A stretch of 30,376 nt of DNA, taken from JBQDBK01 sp052090825 (GTDB lineage: Bacteria; Bacillota; Clostridia; Tissierellales; Peptoniphilaceae). Shown piece after piece: positions 1 through 7,637 of the stretch. The DNA is taken from NCBI GenBank assembly GCA_052090825.1, contig JBQDBK010000016.1, positions 1-30,376 of the forward strand. Direction: 5' to 3'. Every line of letters starts with the position of its first letter. Within the stretch, counting starts at the first letter, position 1. The notes below the pieces were generated by a model. It had not been told where the DNA came from. It saw only the letters and a list, made by a program, of their open reading frames with translations, and ran no database searches. Position numbers and translations under genes: made by a program.

Positions 1-54
<54 letters not shown>

Positions 55-58
55 AATT

Positions 59-134
59 TGGCAGGGGTAGCAGGACTCGAACCCACGGCACTTGGTTTTG
101 GAGACCAATGTTCTACCAACTGAACTATACCCCT
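59..134 (-). tRNA. tRNA-Trp (CCA)
   Basis: Complete cloverleaf on the minus strand. The acceptor 5' strand AGGGGTA pairs with TACCCCT, the anticodon loop CTCCAAA carries anticodon CCA, the T-arm is GTGGGTTCGAGTCCTGC-like, the discriminator is G, and the 3' CCA is encoded at 59-61. The gene is 76 bases long. It is the first tRNA of a two-gene unit with tRNA-Ile. Encoded CCA and intact stems make it a good internal comparison for the abnormal tRNA-Phe at 16912-16984. Confidence 0.96.
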
Positions 135-164
135 TTACATAAACTTTTCTTAACAACAATATAA

Positions 165-193
165 AGTTTACCAAATATTTATAATAAATACAA
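165..193 (-). promoter_or_regulatory. Promoter for tRNA-Trp/tRNA-Ile
   Basis: On the minus strand, TTGTAT (193-188), a 17-base spacer ending in TGG, and TAAACT (170-165) give a sigma-A-like promoter with an extended -10. Transcription would start near 158, about 24 bases before tRNA-Trp. It sits just past the end of comEA. No terminator is visible between comEA and the tRNAs, so comEA transcripts may also read through. Confidence 0.5.
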
Positions 194-200
194 GTGTAAT

Positions 201-796
201 TTATTTAGTAGTTATAAAATCTTTTACATCTTCAAATTTTTTTGACCAAACCCTCCAACATTCATAATATCTTCAATCCTATTAAATTTATTTTCTTCTC
301 TATATTTAATAATTTTCTCTGCTGTTTTAGGCCCTACCCCAGGTAAATTTTCTAATTCAGAAGAATCGGCAGTATTAATATTTATTTTATGATTTGAAGA
401 TTCTGTATAAGTTGTTAAATCAACTTCTCCTTTTTTAGCAATATATATTTTTTCTTCATCATTTAATTTCTTTGCTAAATTAACACTATCTAGGTCTGCA
501 TCTTCATACATTCCACCCGCAGAATTGATAGCATCTATAACTCTTGATCCAGATTTTAATTCAACTAACCCAGGATTCTTCACTCTACCCGAAATATGAA
601 TATATATGCTTTCAGGGATTTCTTCAACTTTATTATCAATAAATTTAATTGATTGATCTACCTCACTCGAAGTTAACTCATTAAAATTATTTTCATAATA
701 ATCATTTTCATCTATACTGATTTTTACTATGTACACTAATATTATCAAAACTACACATATAAATAATTTAGTTTTATTTGTTAAAAATTTCTTCAT
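201..796 (-). pseudogene. comEA: ComEA-like competence DNA-binding protein, 3' end frameshifted
   Basis: ComEA is a membrane-anchored DNA receptor used in natural transformation. The product has an N-terminal membrane segment (about residues 8-25), an SLBB domain (about 65-120) and a C-terminal tandem helix-hairpin-helix DNA-binding domain (about 137-190, INTADSSELENLPGVGPKTA). As written, the frame ends early at 224 with GQKNLKM. One extra A in the A7 run (plus-strand T7 at 237-243) would give GQKKFEDVKDFITTK and a stop at 201, which is the usual ComEA ending. The gene therefore looks intact except for a one-base deletion or sequencing error. The ribosome binding site GGAGG lies 9-10 bases before the ATG at 796. 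No comEB or comEC is adjacent. Whether the short form works is unknown, because the loss removes only the end of the last helix. Confidence 0.8.
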
Positions 797-892
797 AAAT
801 AATTTCCTCCAAATTAGAAATATTCAGCTAAATTTTTATGTAAATATTATAACTTTATATTATATTATTTAATTAGTTCTTTCAAGTTATGC

Positions 893-898
893 TATAAT
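893..898 (+). promoter_or_regulatory. Extended -10 promoter of the M29 aminopeptidase gene
   Basis: TATAAT at 893-898 is preceded by TGC, an extended -10 element. The -35 region is poor. The predicted start near 905 coincides with the GAGGTG ribosome binding site, which implies a leader of only about 12 bases. Confidence 0.45.
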
Positions 899-916
899 AA
901 ATTTGAGGTGATATAT

Positions 917-2152
917 ATGCTTTTTGAAGATAATTTAAAAAAATACTCTGATTTAATTATAAAACAAGGCCTTAGAATAAAAAAAGGTGATGTTTTAGTA
1001 ATTAGAGGTAATGTTATAAACCATAAATTTATTAATTTACTTGCTGAAACTGCTTTTAAAGAAGGAGCCAAAGATGTAAAAGTTAATTATAAAAATGAAG
1101 AATTCTCAAAAATTCGCTTAGAGCATGCTTCTAAAGATGTTCTATCTGATATTCCAAAGTATTTTATAGATGAACAAAATTTTTATATGGATAAAAAAGC
1201 CAAGTTTTTAACAATAACTGGTAATGACCCAAATTCTCTTAAAGATATTGATCCAGATAAAATTAAGACAGCAATTCTGGCAAATTCAAAAGCTTTAAAA
1301 TCTTTTAGTGAAAAAATGATGAATAGCGAAACCTCATGGTGTGTTGTTGGCGCACCTATTCCTAGTTGGGCTAAAACTGTTTTCCCAGATCTTGAAGAAA
1401 ATGAAGCTATGGATAAACTTTGGGAATTAATCTTTAAAACAAGTAGAGCCGATCAAGAGGATCCTATATATGCCTGGAATGAACATGTGAATTCATTAAA
1501 AAAATATTCTAATTTTTTAAATTCTAATAATTTTGAATATTTAGAATTAAAAAATGATAAAGGAACTGACTTAAAAGTTAAATTACCTGAAAATTATATA
1601 TTCTGTGGTGCTAGTGAATTTAATAGACAGGGAGAAGAGTTTATCGCTAATATACCAACAGAAGAAATTTTTTCTATGCCTCATAAAGATGGAGTAAATG
1701 GAATAGTTTATAATACTAACCCTTTTAACTACAATGGAAATCTTATAGATAACTTTTATTTAAAGTTTGAAGATGGTCTTGTTGTTGAGTATGATGCAGA
1801 AAAAGGATATGAGTCTCTTAAAAGCTTATTAGAAACAGATAAAGGATCTAAAAGGCTTGGTGAAATAGCTTTAGTACCATTTCATTCTCCCATATCTCAA
1901 ACAAATATCTTATTTTACAATACACTTTATGATGAAAATGCTTCATGCCATCTAGCTCTTGGTAAAGCCTACCCTTCTTGTATAAAAAATGGGGAAAATA
2001 TGACTCCTGCAGAATTATTAAATAATGGAGTCAATGATTCTTTAGTTCATGAGGATTTTATGATTGGGGATGAAACAACAAGTATTATTGGTATAACTAA
2101 AGATGGTAATAGAATTGAAATTTTCAAAAATGGAGATTTTGCAATTAAATAA
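917..2152 (+). CDS. Aminopeptidase, M29 family (AmpS/PepS-like)
   Basis: Metal-dependent cytoplasmic aminopeptidase that removes N-terminal residues from peptides; 411 residues, the normal length for family M29. Family hallmarks are visible: EFNRQGEEFIANIPTEEIF near residue 237, where glutamates bind the paired metals, the following MPHKDGVNG, and the C-terminal IALVPFHSPISQTNILFYNT. The ATG at 917 is the start because GAGGTG at 905-910 sits 6 bases upstream. An in-frame GTG at 908 lies inside that ribosome binding site and is unlikely. The gene stands alone on the plus strand and is convergent with the antiporter gene, sharing a terminator with it. The likely role is peptide use for amino acids, alongside PepF at the other end of the window. 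Confidence 0.93.
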   Translation: MLFEDNLKKYSDLIIKQGLRIKKGDVLVIRGNVINHKFINLLAETAFKEGAKDVKVNYKNEEFSKIRLEHASKDVLSDIPKYFIDEQNFYMDKKAKFLTITGNDPNSLKDIDPDKIKTAILANSKALKSFSEKMMNSETSWCVVGAPIPSWAKTVFPDLEENEAMDKLWELIFKTSRADQEDPIYAWNEHVNSLKKYSNFLNSNNFEYLELKNDKGTDLKVKLPENYIFCGASEFNRQGEEFIANIPTEEIFSMPHKDGVNGIVYNTNPFNYNGNLIDNFYLKFEDGLVVEYDAEKGYESLKSLLETDKGSKRLGEIALVPFHSPISQTNILFYNTLYDENASCHLALGKAYPSCIKNGENMTPAELLNNGVNDSLVHEDFMIGDETTSIIGITKDGNRIEIFKNGDFAIK

Positions 2153-2185
2153 TAAAGACTAGCTTAGTTAAACTAGTCTTTATTA
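2150..2185. terminator. Bidirectional terminator between convergent genes
   Basis: A perfect 13-bp inverted repeat, TAATAAAGACTAG (2150-2162) and CTAGTCTTTATTA (2173-2185), with a 10-base loop. It contains the stop codons of both flanking genes: TAA of the aminopeptidase at 2150-2152 and TAG of the antiporter at 2175-2173. A/T-rich flanks supply T-tracts on either strand. Confidence 0.75.
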
Positions 2186-3762
2186 TTTAATTTTTCAAGT
2201 AAAATTATTTTGTCGCCTTCTTCTAAAACTGTATCCCCGTTTGGAACAACTAAAGAATCCGCCTTTTGAATCATAACTATTAATTTCTTATTACTTAAAT
2301 CTATATTTTTTATACTTTGTCCTACCCACCTATGTTTTTTAGAAATAGTAAATTCTTTTAACTCCTCACCCTTTTTATCAAAATACATTTCTCCAGCTAT
2401 TATTATTATGTCTCCTTCTTTAATAAGAGTAGATCCTTTGGGAACAACAGTGTTCCCTTTTCTAATAATTTTAGCAACTATAACATCGAACATTAACTTA
2501 AATTCATTAAGTGGTTTTCCTACAAATATAGAATCTCTTTGTATTCTTGTTTTAATAAAACCTATATCAGACTTATCTTGATAATAGTTGAAAGTATTTA
2601 AAACTGTATCATTGTAATCTATCATATTTAATTTTTTTGAAAAAATTGGCAATAAGAATCCTTGGATTAATGAAGATAGTAAACATATTACAAAGACTAT
2701 ATGAAATAAATCTATAGATAATTTTATATTACTATTTATTACCATTATTGCAAATGCTATTGCAGCAGCTCCTCTGAAACCAGCCATTGATATAATATGC
2801 ATCTGATTCTTTTTTAATTTGAATGGTGTCATTAAAAAATATACAACAAGTGGCCTTGCAATCAAACTTATAAAAATCATAATTATAAATCCATAAGGTA
2901 AAGCTGCAATTAAACTTCTATAATCCGCTAAAAACCCTAATAAAAAAAATAGTGAAATTTGTACTAAGCTACCTATCCCATCATAAAAGAAAATTATATC
3001 TCTTTTTCTAGAAAACTCTTGATTTCCTAGATATATACCATATAAATAGACGGCTAAATATGAATTAGCCCCTATTAACTCTGCGATAGAATAAGTACCA
3101 AGCATACTTGCTGCTATAAAAACTGTAAATAATCCATCTTCATCATAATGAATTATAGAAATTAATTTTTTAACTAAGACCCCAAATAAAATACCAACAA
3201 TAATCCCTAGCCCCATTTGCTTTAATATTAAGCCTGGTATAAATATCTTTTCACCTAAAAGTAAAGAAATAAATACAATTGTTAAAGTATATGCAATTGG
3301 ATCATTAGAACCGCTTTCTAATTCTAAAATGGGTGCGGTAGAATATTTAAAATTTAAATTTTTTGAAACCAAGATAGAAGACACACTAGCATAATCTGTA
3401 GAAGCTATTACTGAACCTAAAAGCATACCTTCATAAATATCTATACCTAAAAATTTATATGTAAAAAACCCTGTTAGCATAGCTGTTAAAATTACTCCTA
3501 GGGTACTTAATGTAAAACTTTCTTTTACAACTCCTTTTACCATTGACCAATTTGTACTAAATCCACCATAAAACATAATAACCATTAAAGATATCTGAGA
3601 TACTCTAAATACAAAGTCATAATCATTAAAATCAGATATGAAGAACTTTAAAAAAATTCCTAAAAATATAAACATTAGTAGTGATGAAATACCAATTTTA
3701 TCTGAAATTCTAGTAGCAAACAAAGCTGCTATTAAAATAAAAGTCACTATTAATAAACTCAC
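2173..3762 (-). CDS. Cation/proton antiporter (CPA1, NhaP2-like) with two TrkA-C domains
   Basis: Membrane exchanger of K+ or Na+ for H+, used in cytoplasmic pH and ion balance. Residues 1-380 hold about 12 hydrophobic segments with the CPA motifs STDYASV (near 121) and ESGSNDPIA (near 150), whose acidic residue is the expected ion-binding site. The tail from about residue 395 holds two successive TrkA-C-like regulatory domains, IFVGKPLNEF...GDIIIIAG and WVGQSIKNID...GDKIILLEK, with no RCK-N nucleotide domain before them. The start is GTG at 3762, with AGGAGG 5 bases upstream; the ATG overlapping it is out of frame and stops at once. It lies 19 bases after the metallophosphoesterase gene and is probably co-transcribed. 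Ion preference cannot be read from the sequence. Confidence 0.87.
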   Translation of the reverse strand: MSLLIVTFILIAALFATRISDKIGISSLLMFIFLGIFLKFFISDFNDYDFVFRVSQISLMVIMFYGGFSTNWSMVKGVVKESFTLSTLGVILTAMLTGFFTYKFLGIDIYEGMLLGSVIASTDYASVSSILVSKNLNFKYSTAPILELESGSNDPIAYTLTIVFISLLLGEKIFIPGLILKQMGLGIIVGILFGVLVKKLISIIHYDEDGLFTVFIAASMLGTYSIAELIGANSYLAVYLYGIYLGNQEFSRKRDIIFFYDGIGSLVQISLFFLLGFLADYRSLIAALPYGFIIMIFISLIARPLVVYFLMTPFKLKKNQMHIISMAGFRGAAAIAFAIMVINSNIKLSIDLFHIVFVICLLSSLIQGFLLPIFSKKLNMIDYNDTVLNTFNYYQDKSDIGFIKTRIQRDSIFVGKPLNEFKLMFDVIVAKIIRKGNTVVPKGSTLIKEGDIIIIAGEMYFDKKGEELKEFTISKKHRWVGQSIKNIDLSNKKLIVMIQKADSLVVPNGDTVLEEGDKIILLEKLNNKD

Positions 3763-3781
3763 ATTTTCCTCCTATCAAGAA

Positions 3782-4552
3782 TTAATGGATTATAAATTGA
3801 CTATAGGATACTGGATTCATAAATCTTAAATATATACTTTGTCCCAAACCAGAATCTATATAAAGTTTACTATTATTAACTTTATATAGACCCTTAGAAT
3901 ACTTGGGGAAAAATTTAGGTCCGTGTTCTATAACTTGCCCTATAAAAGGAATCCTAACTTGTCCACCATGTTTGTGTCCACTAAATACAAAATCATATTC
4001 ATAAGGATTACTTAAAAAACTATCTGGACTATGACTTAATAATATATTATATTCTTTTAAATCTAGATTTGCTTCTATTATTGAATTTTTACCAAACCCA
4101 TTGCCATAAATATTTATAATATTACCATTTAGGACTATCCTATCAAAATTTTTACTTATATTTTTTATATTATTATCTTTTAAATATTTATAATATTCTT
4201 TATTTTTATTATCTACTTCATGATTTCCATCAACAAAAAAGGTCCTATATTCTTTGAAAATAGCAAAAAATTTCTCTATCCTTATAAACTTATTAGTATC
4301 TCTGCTTATAATGTCTCCTGTTAAAAAAACTAAGTCAGGGTTAAATTTCTTTATCTCTCTTTCCAACTTATTTAAGTTTATTAATCTATTATCATGAAAA
4401 TCTGAAATTTGCAAAATTTTTATACTTGAGTTGATTTTCTTATCTTTTATCTTTAAATTTCTTACCCTAAAAAAGGCAACTTGTCTATATAAATAAATTA
4501 AAAATATACACGTAATAATTATTTTCATATATAAATAATAACCTATATTCAT
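3782..4552 (-). CDS. Membrane-anchored metallophosphoesterase (YkuE/YaeI-like)
   Basis: Calcineurin-type phosphoesterase, 256 residues. An N-terminal hydrophobic segment (about 8-22) should anchor it to the membrane. The dimetal motifs occur in order: SDFHDN near 50, GDI near 79, GNHE near 109, LSHSPD near 177 and SGHKHGGQ near 195. Homologues hydrolyse phosphodiester or pyrophosphate bonds in lipid or nucleotide substrates; the substrate here is unknown. The start is uncertain: ATG 4552 and ATG 4528 both lack a convincing ribosome binding site. The gene begins only 18 bases after the terminator hairpin of the lgt operon, so its transcription is unexplained (see findings). The antiporter gene follows directly. 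Confidence 0.83.
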   Translation of the reverse strand: MNIGYYLYMKIIITCIFLIYLYRQVAFFRVRNLKIKDKKINSSIKILQISDFHDNRLINLNKLEREIKKFNPDLVFLTGDIISRDTNKFIRIEKFFAIFKEYRTFFVDGNHEVDNKNKEYYKYLKDNNIKNISKNFDRIVLNGNIINIYGNGFGKNSIIEANLDLKEYNILLSHSPDSFLSNPYEYDFVFSGHKHGGQVRIPFIGQVIEHGPKFFPKYSKGLYKVNNSKLYIDSGLGQSIYLRFMNPVSYSQFIIH

Positions 4553-4570
4553 TTATTTTGAAAGTTATAA

Positions 4571-4600
4571 AAAAGAACTACTATTAATAGTAGTTCTTTT
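4571..4600 (-). terminator. Rho-independent terminator after lgt
   Basis: Perfect 13-bp stem (AAAAGAACTACTA / TAGTAGTTCTTTT) with a TTAA loop. On the minus strand it is followed by a T-rich tail. It overlaps the lgt stop codon and ends the yebC-flavoprotein-deoC-lgt unit. Confidence 0.85.
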
Positions 4601-5339
4601 AATTACGTGTTTTTCTTAAATTCCTATATAAAAATAAACTAGAAAATAAAATCATGGCGAGACTTACTAATTGAGATATTCTAAAAGGACCAATATAAAG
4701 TGAATCTGTCCTTAAACCTTCTATAATAAATCTTCCTATACCATAAATAAGAAAATAAGTCATAGATATTTGCCCATCAAATTTTTTGTTTTTATATAGG
4801 TAAAAATATAGATATATAAATATAGATACATCTAAAATTGATTCATATAAAAATGTTGGATGCACCAATACATTATTTACTTCTATAGCCCATGGGAGAT
4901 TAGTTGGTCCTCCATGTGCCTCTCCATTTATAAAATTACCCCATCTCCCTATTCCTTGAGCTAAAGCCACTCCAGGAGCCAAAGTATCTATAAATTTAAA
5001 AAAAGATATATTTTTAGATTTACAAAATAGATAGGCCACCAACAAACCAACTATTATTCCACCATATATAGCCAAGCCACCATTTCTTATAGCAAATATT
5101 TCACCTAAATGTTTTGAATAATAATCCCACTCAAAAACTACATAGTATACTCTAGCCCCTATTATTCCTAAAATTATTGCAATTATAGAATAATCACTTA
5201 TTATGCCATCATATAATCCTTCTTTTTTGGCTAGTTTTTCAGCAAAAAATATGCAAAGTAAGGCTCCTATTGCTATTAATATACCATACCACCTAACATC
5301 TATATTAAATATAGTAAAAGCTATTGGATTAATCTTCAT
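4599..5339 (-). CDS. lgt: Prolipoprotein diacylglyceryl transferase
   Basis: Lgt attaches diacylglycerol from phosphatidylglycerol to the lipobox cysteine of prelipoproteins, the first step of lipoprotein maturation, in the cytoplasmic membrane. The 246-residue product has about seven membrane segments and the Lgt signature GRWGNFINGEAHGG near residues 131-145, including the arginine and N-x-E region needed for catalysis, plus a C-terminal YGIGRFIIEGLRTD. The start ATG at 5339 overlaps the end of deoC by 11 bases, and its AGAGGAG ribosome binding site lies in deoC codons, so translation is probably coupled. It is the last gene before a strong terminator. Confidence 0.95.
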   Translation of the reverse strand: MKINPIAFTIFNIDVRWYGILIAIGALLCIFFAEKLAKKEGLYDGIISDYSIIAIILGIIGARVYYVVFEWDYYSKHLGEIFAIRNGGLAIYGGIIVGLLVAYLFCKSKNISFFKFIDTLAPGVALAQGIGRWGNFINGEAHGGPTNLPWAIEVNNVLVHPTFLYESILDVSIFIYLYFYLYKNKKFDGQISMTYFLIYGIGRFIIEGLRTDSLYIGPFRISQLVSLAMILFSSLFLYRNLRKTRN

Positions 5340-5985
5340 AATTTAACTCCTCTACAATTTTTATACTTGAGCTCAAACCTAGCCTGTTTGCTCCTGCATT
5401 TAACATTTTCTTAGCAGTCTCTAGATCTCTTATTCCTCCCGAGGCTTTTATACCCATAGTATCTTTCACAGTATTATGCATAATATTTATATCTTTTATA
5501 TTAGCTCCTAAAACAGAAAATCCAGTTGAAGTTTTTACATAATTAAAACCTTCTTTTTGAGCAATTTTACATAATCTTACTATTTCTATTTCACTTAATA
5601 AGGCTGTTTCTAAAATAAGCTTCAAAGTCTTCTCTTTAATATTTTTTCTTATTTCCCTTAATTCTTCTGCAACTAAGTCAAATTTATTAGATTTTACCCA
5701 TCCTATATTTACTACAATATCCAATTCATCTGCTCCATTTTCTATGGCATTTAAAGATTCAAAAACTTTAGTTTTACTTGTATTTGCTCCAAGAGGAAAT
5801 CCTATCACTGTACAAACTAAAACATTGGAATTTTTTAAAGTATCTTTAGCTAAAGATACCCAACTAGGATTAATGCATACTGATTTAAAATTATATTTAA
5901 TTGCTTCTTCACATAATTTTTTTATACTATCTTCATTTGCATCAGCCTTTAATAAAGTATGATCTATAAGCTCATTAATTTTCAT
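5329..5985 (-). CDS. deoC: Deoxyribose-phosphate aldolase
   Basis: DeoC splits 2-deoxyribose 5-phosphate into glyceraldehyde 3-phosphate and acetaldehyde, feeding deoxynucleoside breakdown into glycolysis. The 218-residue product is the typical short class I aldolase. It shows CTVIGFPLG near 58, VKTSTGF near 150, whose lysine forms the Schiff base, and KASGGIRD near 178, which carries the second catalytic lysine. The start ATG at 5985 overlaps the stop of the flavoprotein gene by 11 bases, and a GGGAG ribosome binding site lies about 11-12 bases upstream. No other deo genes are adjacent, so the gene appears to be expressed within a mixed housekeeping operon. Confidence 0.95.
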   Translation of the reverse strand: MKINELIDHTLLKADANEDSIKKLCEEAIKYNFKSVCINPSWVSLAKDTLKNSNVLVCTVIGFPLGANTSKTKVFESLNAIENGADELDIVVNIGWVKSNKFDLVAEELREIRKNIKEKTLKLILETALLSEIEIVRLCKIAQKEGFNYVKTSTGFSVLGANIKDINIMHNTVKDTMGIKASGGIRDLETAKKMLNAGANRLGLSSSIKIVEELNYED

Positions 5986-6592
5986 ATTTTAAATTACTCC
6001 CAGAAATTATATATTTTTTATATTTATTATTATCAATGTCGATTTCATCTAATAATTTCATAAATTCTTTATTTTCTTCATTAATAGGATTATCATCAGT
6101 ATTACTTACTTCAATATAGATATTATTTTTACAGTTAGTAAATTTAAAGAAATGATCAAATACAAGTTCTGAACCTAAAAACTGATTACTCTTTTCACTT
6201 ATTCCTCCATTAATTATAGCAATTCCACGTTTTTCTTTTATTGGAGGCAGTTTTAAAACAAATTTTCTAGACCAATAAACTTGCATTCTATCAACTAATT
6301 TTTTAGCTATTGCTGATAATGAGTTAAAATAAATTGGAGTAGCAAAGATTATCAAATCTACTTCTTCTATTAACTTATAGATATGGGTTAAATCATCCTT
6401 TAAAACACAAGCTGGAGATTTCGCACAACCATAACAAGAAATACACTCCCTAAAATTTAACTCTTTAATATTATAACTATATATTTCTTCATTTTCTAAT
6501 TTTTGTGATTTTAAAAAAAGATTGATTGAATTATGAGTGTTATTATTTAACCTTTCACTTCCCATGAGTGTTAAAACTTTCATCTTACTCAT
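5975..6592 (-). CDS. NADPH-dependent FMN reductase / iron-sulfur flavoprotein family
   Basis: Flavodoxin-fold oxidoreductase of 205 residues. The N-terminal VLTLMGSERLNNNTHN is the phosphate-binding loop for FMN, and FATPIYFNSLSAIAKKLVDR near 92-111 is the second flavin-contact region. A compact cysteine motif, CISCYGCAKSPAC (C-x2-C-x2-C-x5-C, near 50-62), matches the cluster-binding pattern of archaeal and clostridial iron-sulfur flavoproteins, so a 4Fe-4S cluster is likely. The electron donor and acceptor are unknown. The start ATG at 6592 overlaps yebC by 8 bases; an alternative ATG at 6583 (MKVLTLMG) would leave a 1-base gap. deoC follows with an 11-base overlap. Confidence 0.85.
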   Translation of the reverse strand: MSKMKVLTLMGSERLNNNTHNSINLFLKSQKLENEEIYSYNIKELNFRECISCYGCAKSPACVLKDDLTHIYKLIEEVDLIIFATPIYFNSLSAIAKKLVDRMQVYWSRKFVLKLPPIKEKRGIAIINGGISEKSNQFLGSELVFDHFFKFTNCKNNIYIEVSNTDDNPINEENKEFMKLLDEIDIDNNKYKKYIISGSNLKYEN

Positions 6593-7319
6593 CTTCTTTC
6601 ATCCAATTTGTATATACTTCTTGTACATCATCATTATCTTCTAAAGTATCAATTAGTTTTTCCATTTTTTTTATATCTTCTTCATTATCTAATTCAGAAT
6701 AATTTTGAGGCAAATAAGTTATATCAGAAGCTACAAATTCATATCCCTCTTTTTCTAAACCTGCTCTTAACTCATGATAATTTTCAGCTTCTGTTACTAT
6801 TTCATAAACTTCCTCTTGTTCAACAACATCTTCAGCACCTAATTCTATAGCTGTAATCATAAGACTATCTGAATCAATACTATCTTTTTTTTCTATTACT
6901 AAATAGCCTTTTCTATCAAACATAAATGAAACACAGCCAGGTTGTCCTAAATTCCCACCATTTTTATCAAAAGCATGACGGACATCTGGAGCTGTTCTAT
7001 TTCTATTATCTGTTAAGCAAGAAACCATAACAGCTATTCCGTTAGGTCCATAACCTTCATATACAACTTCTTCAAAGTTATCATTGTTTCCTTCACCAAC
7101 ACCTTTTTTTATAGCTCTTTCTATATTATCGTTGGGCATATTTTCAGCTTTTGCCTTATCTATTGCAACCTTTAAAGATGGATTATAATCCGGATCTGGC
7201 CCGCCTTCCTTAGCTGCTACCATTATATATCTACCTAATTTAGTAAAAATTCTTCCACGTTTAGCATCTTCTTTGCCTTTTTTATTCTTTATATTATTCC
7301 ATTTTGAATGTCCTGACAT
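6585..7319 (-). CDS. yebC: YebC/TACO1 family protein
   Basis: The 244-residue product begins with the invariant MSGHSKWNNIKNKKGKEDA and continues with the three-domain YebC pattern, including KAENMPNDNIERAIKKG and YEGYGPNGIAVMV. The family was first described as DNA-binding regulators (PmpR). More recent work on bacterial YebC and mitochondrial TACO1 supports a role on the ribosome at difficult sequences such as prolines. Which applies here cannot be read from the sequence. It is the first gene of the yebC-flavoprotein-deoC-lgt unit. A possible promoter (GTGAAA, 17 bases, TAAAAT) lies at 7391-7363. Confidence 0.95.
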   Translation of the reverse strand: MSGHSKWNNIKNKKGKEDAKRGRIFTKLGRYIMVAAKEGGPDPDYNPSLKVAIDKAKAENMPNDNIERAIKKGVGEGNNDNFEEVVYEGYGPNGIAVMVSCLTDNRNRTAPDVRHAFDKNGGNLGQPGCVSFMFDRKGYLVIEKKDSIDSDSLMITAIELGAEDVVEQEEVYEIVTEAENYHELRAGLEKEGYEFVASDITYLPQNYSELDNEEDIKKMEKLIDTLEDNDDVQEVYTNWMKEDE

Positions 7320-7362
7320 TAAATTCCACTACCTTTCAATAATATTTATTACTTAATAGTAA

Positions 7363-7391
7363 ATTTTATCATATTTGAATTTTTATTTCAC
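7363..7391 (-). promoter_or_regulatory. Possible promoter of the yebC operon
   Basis: Minus-strand GTGAAA (7391-7386), a 17-base spacer and TAAAAT (7368-7363) lie about 45 bases before the yebC start and downstream of the rpmF terminator. The match is moderate, but it is the best one in the gap. Confidence 0.38.
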
Positions 7392-7424
7392 CTAATCATT
7401 ATAAGTAGTAATAAAAATGAACAT

Positions 7425-7454
7425 AAAAAAACTTCCTAATTATAGGAAGCTTTT
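7425..7454 (-). terminator. Rho-independent terminator after rpmF
   Basis: On the minus strand, AAAAGCTTCCTA, a 4-base loop and TAGGAAGTTTTTTT form a stem with one G-T pair and a run of seven T. It starts 2 bases after the rpmF stop codon and closes the ackA-yceD-rpmF unit. Confidence 0.85.
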
Positions 7455-7455
7455 A

Positions 7456-7635
7456 TTAGTCTACTGCTACAACTGATTTTCCTGCATAGTATCCACAACT
7501 TGGACAAACTCTATGTGGTAATTTTGATTCTCCACAATTTGGACATTCTACAATAGTAGCTTTATTTAATCTATAAGAAGATGCTCTTCTTTTATTTCTT
7601 CTTTGTTTTGAAGTTTTTCTCTTAGGTACTGCCAT
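7456..7635 (-). CDS. rpmF: 50S ribosomal protein L32
   Basis: Short gene of 59 codons. The product begins MAVPKRKTSKQRRNKRRAS, the standard L32 start, and carries two CxxC pairs, CPNCG and CPSCG, near residues 31-34 and 44-47, so this is the zinc-binding form of L32. The ATG at 7635 is preceded by a strong GAGGAGGTG site that overlaps the end of yceD (stop at 7640-7638, 2 bases away). L32 lies on the large subunit. The yceD-rpmF pairing is conserved widely in bacteria. The pair is expressed from the consensus promoter at 8225-8197 and ends at the terminator at 7454-7425. Confidence 0.97.
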   Translation of the reverse strand: MAVPKRKTSKQRRNKRRASSYRLNKATIVECPNCGESKLPHRVCPSCGYYAGKSVVAVD

Positions 7636-7637
7636 TA

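Noticed and set aside
6608..6850. Plus-strand 80-codon leucine-rich frame inside yebC
   Set aside because: Shadow of acidic yebC codons; no ribosome binding site or promoter.
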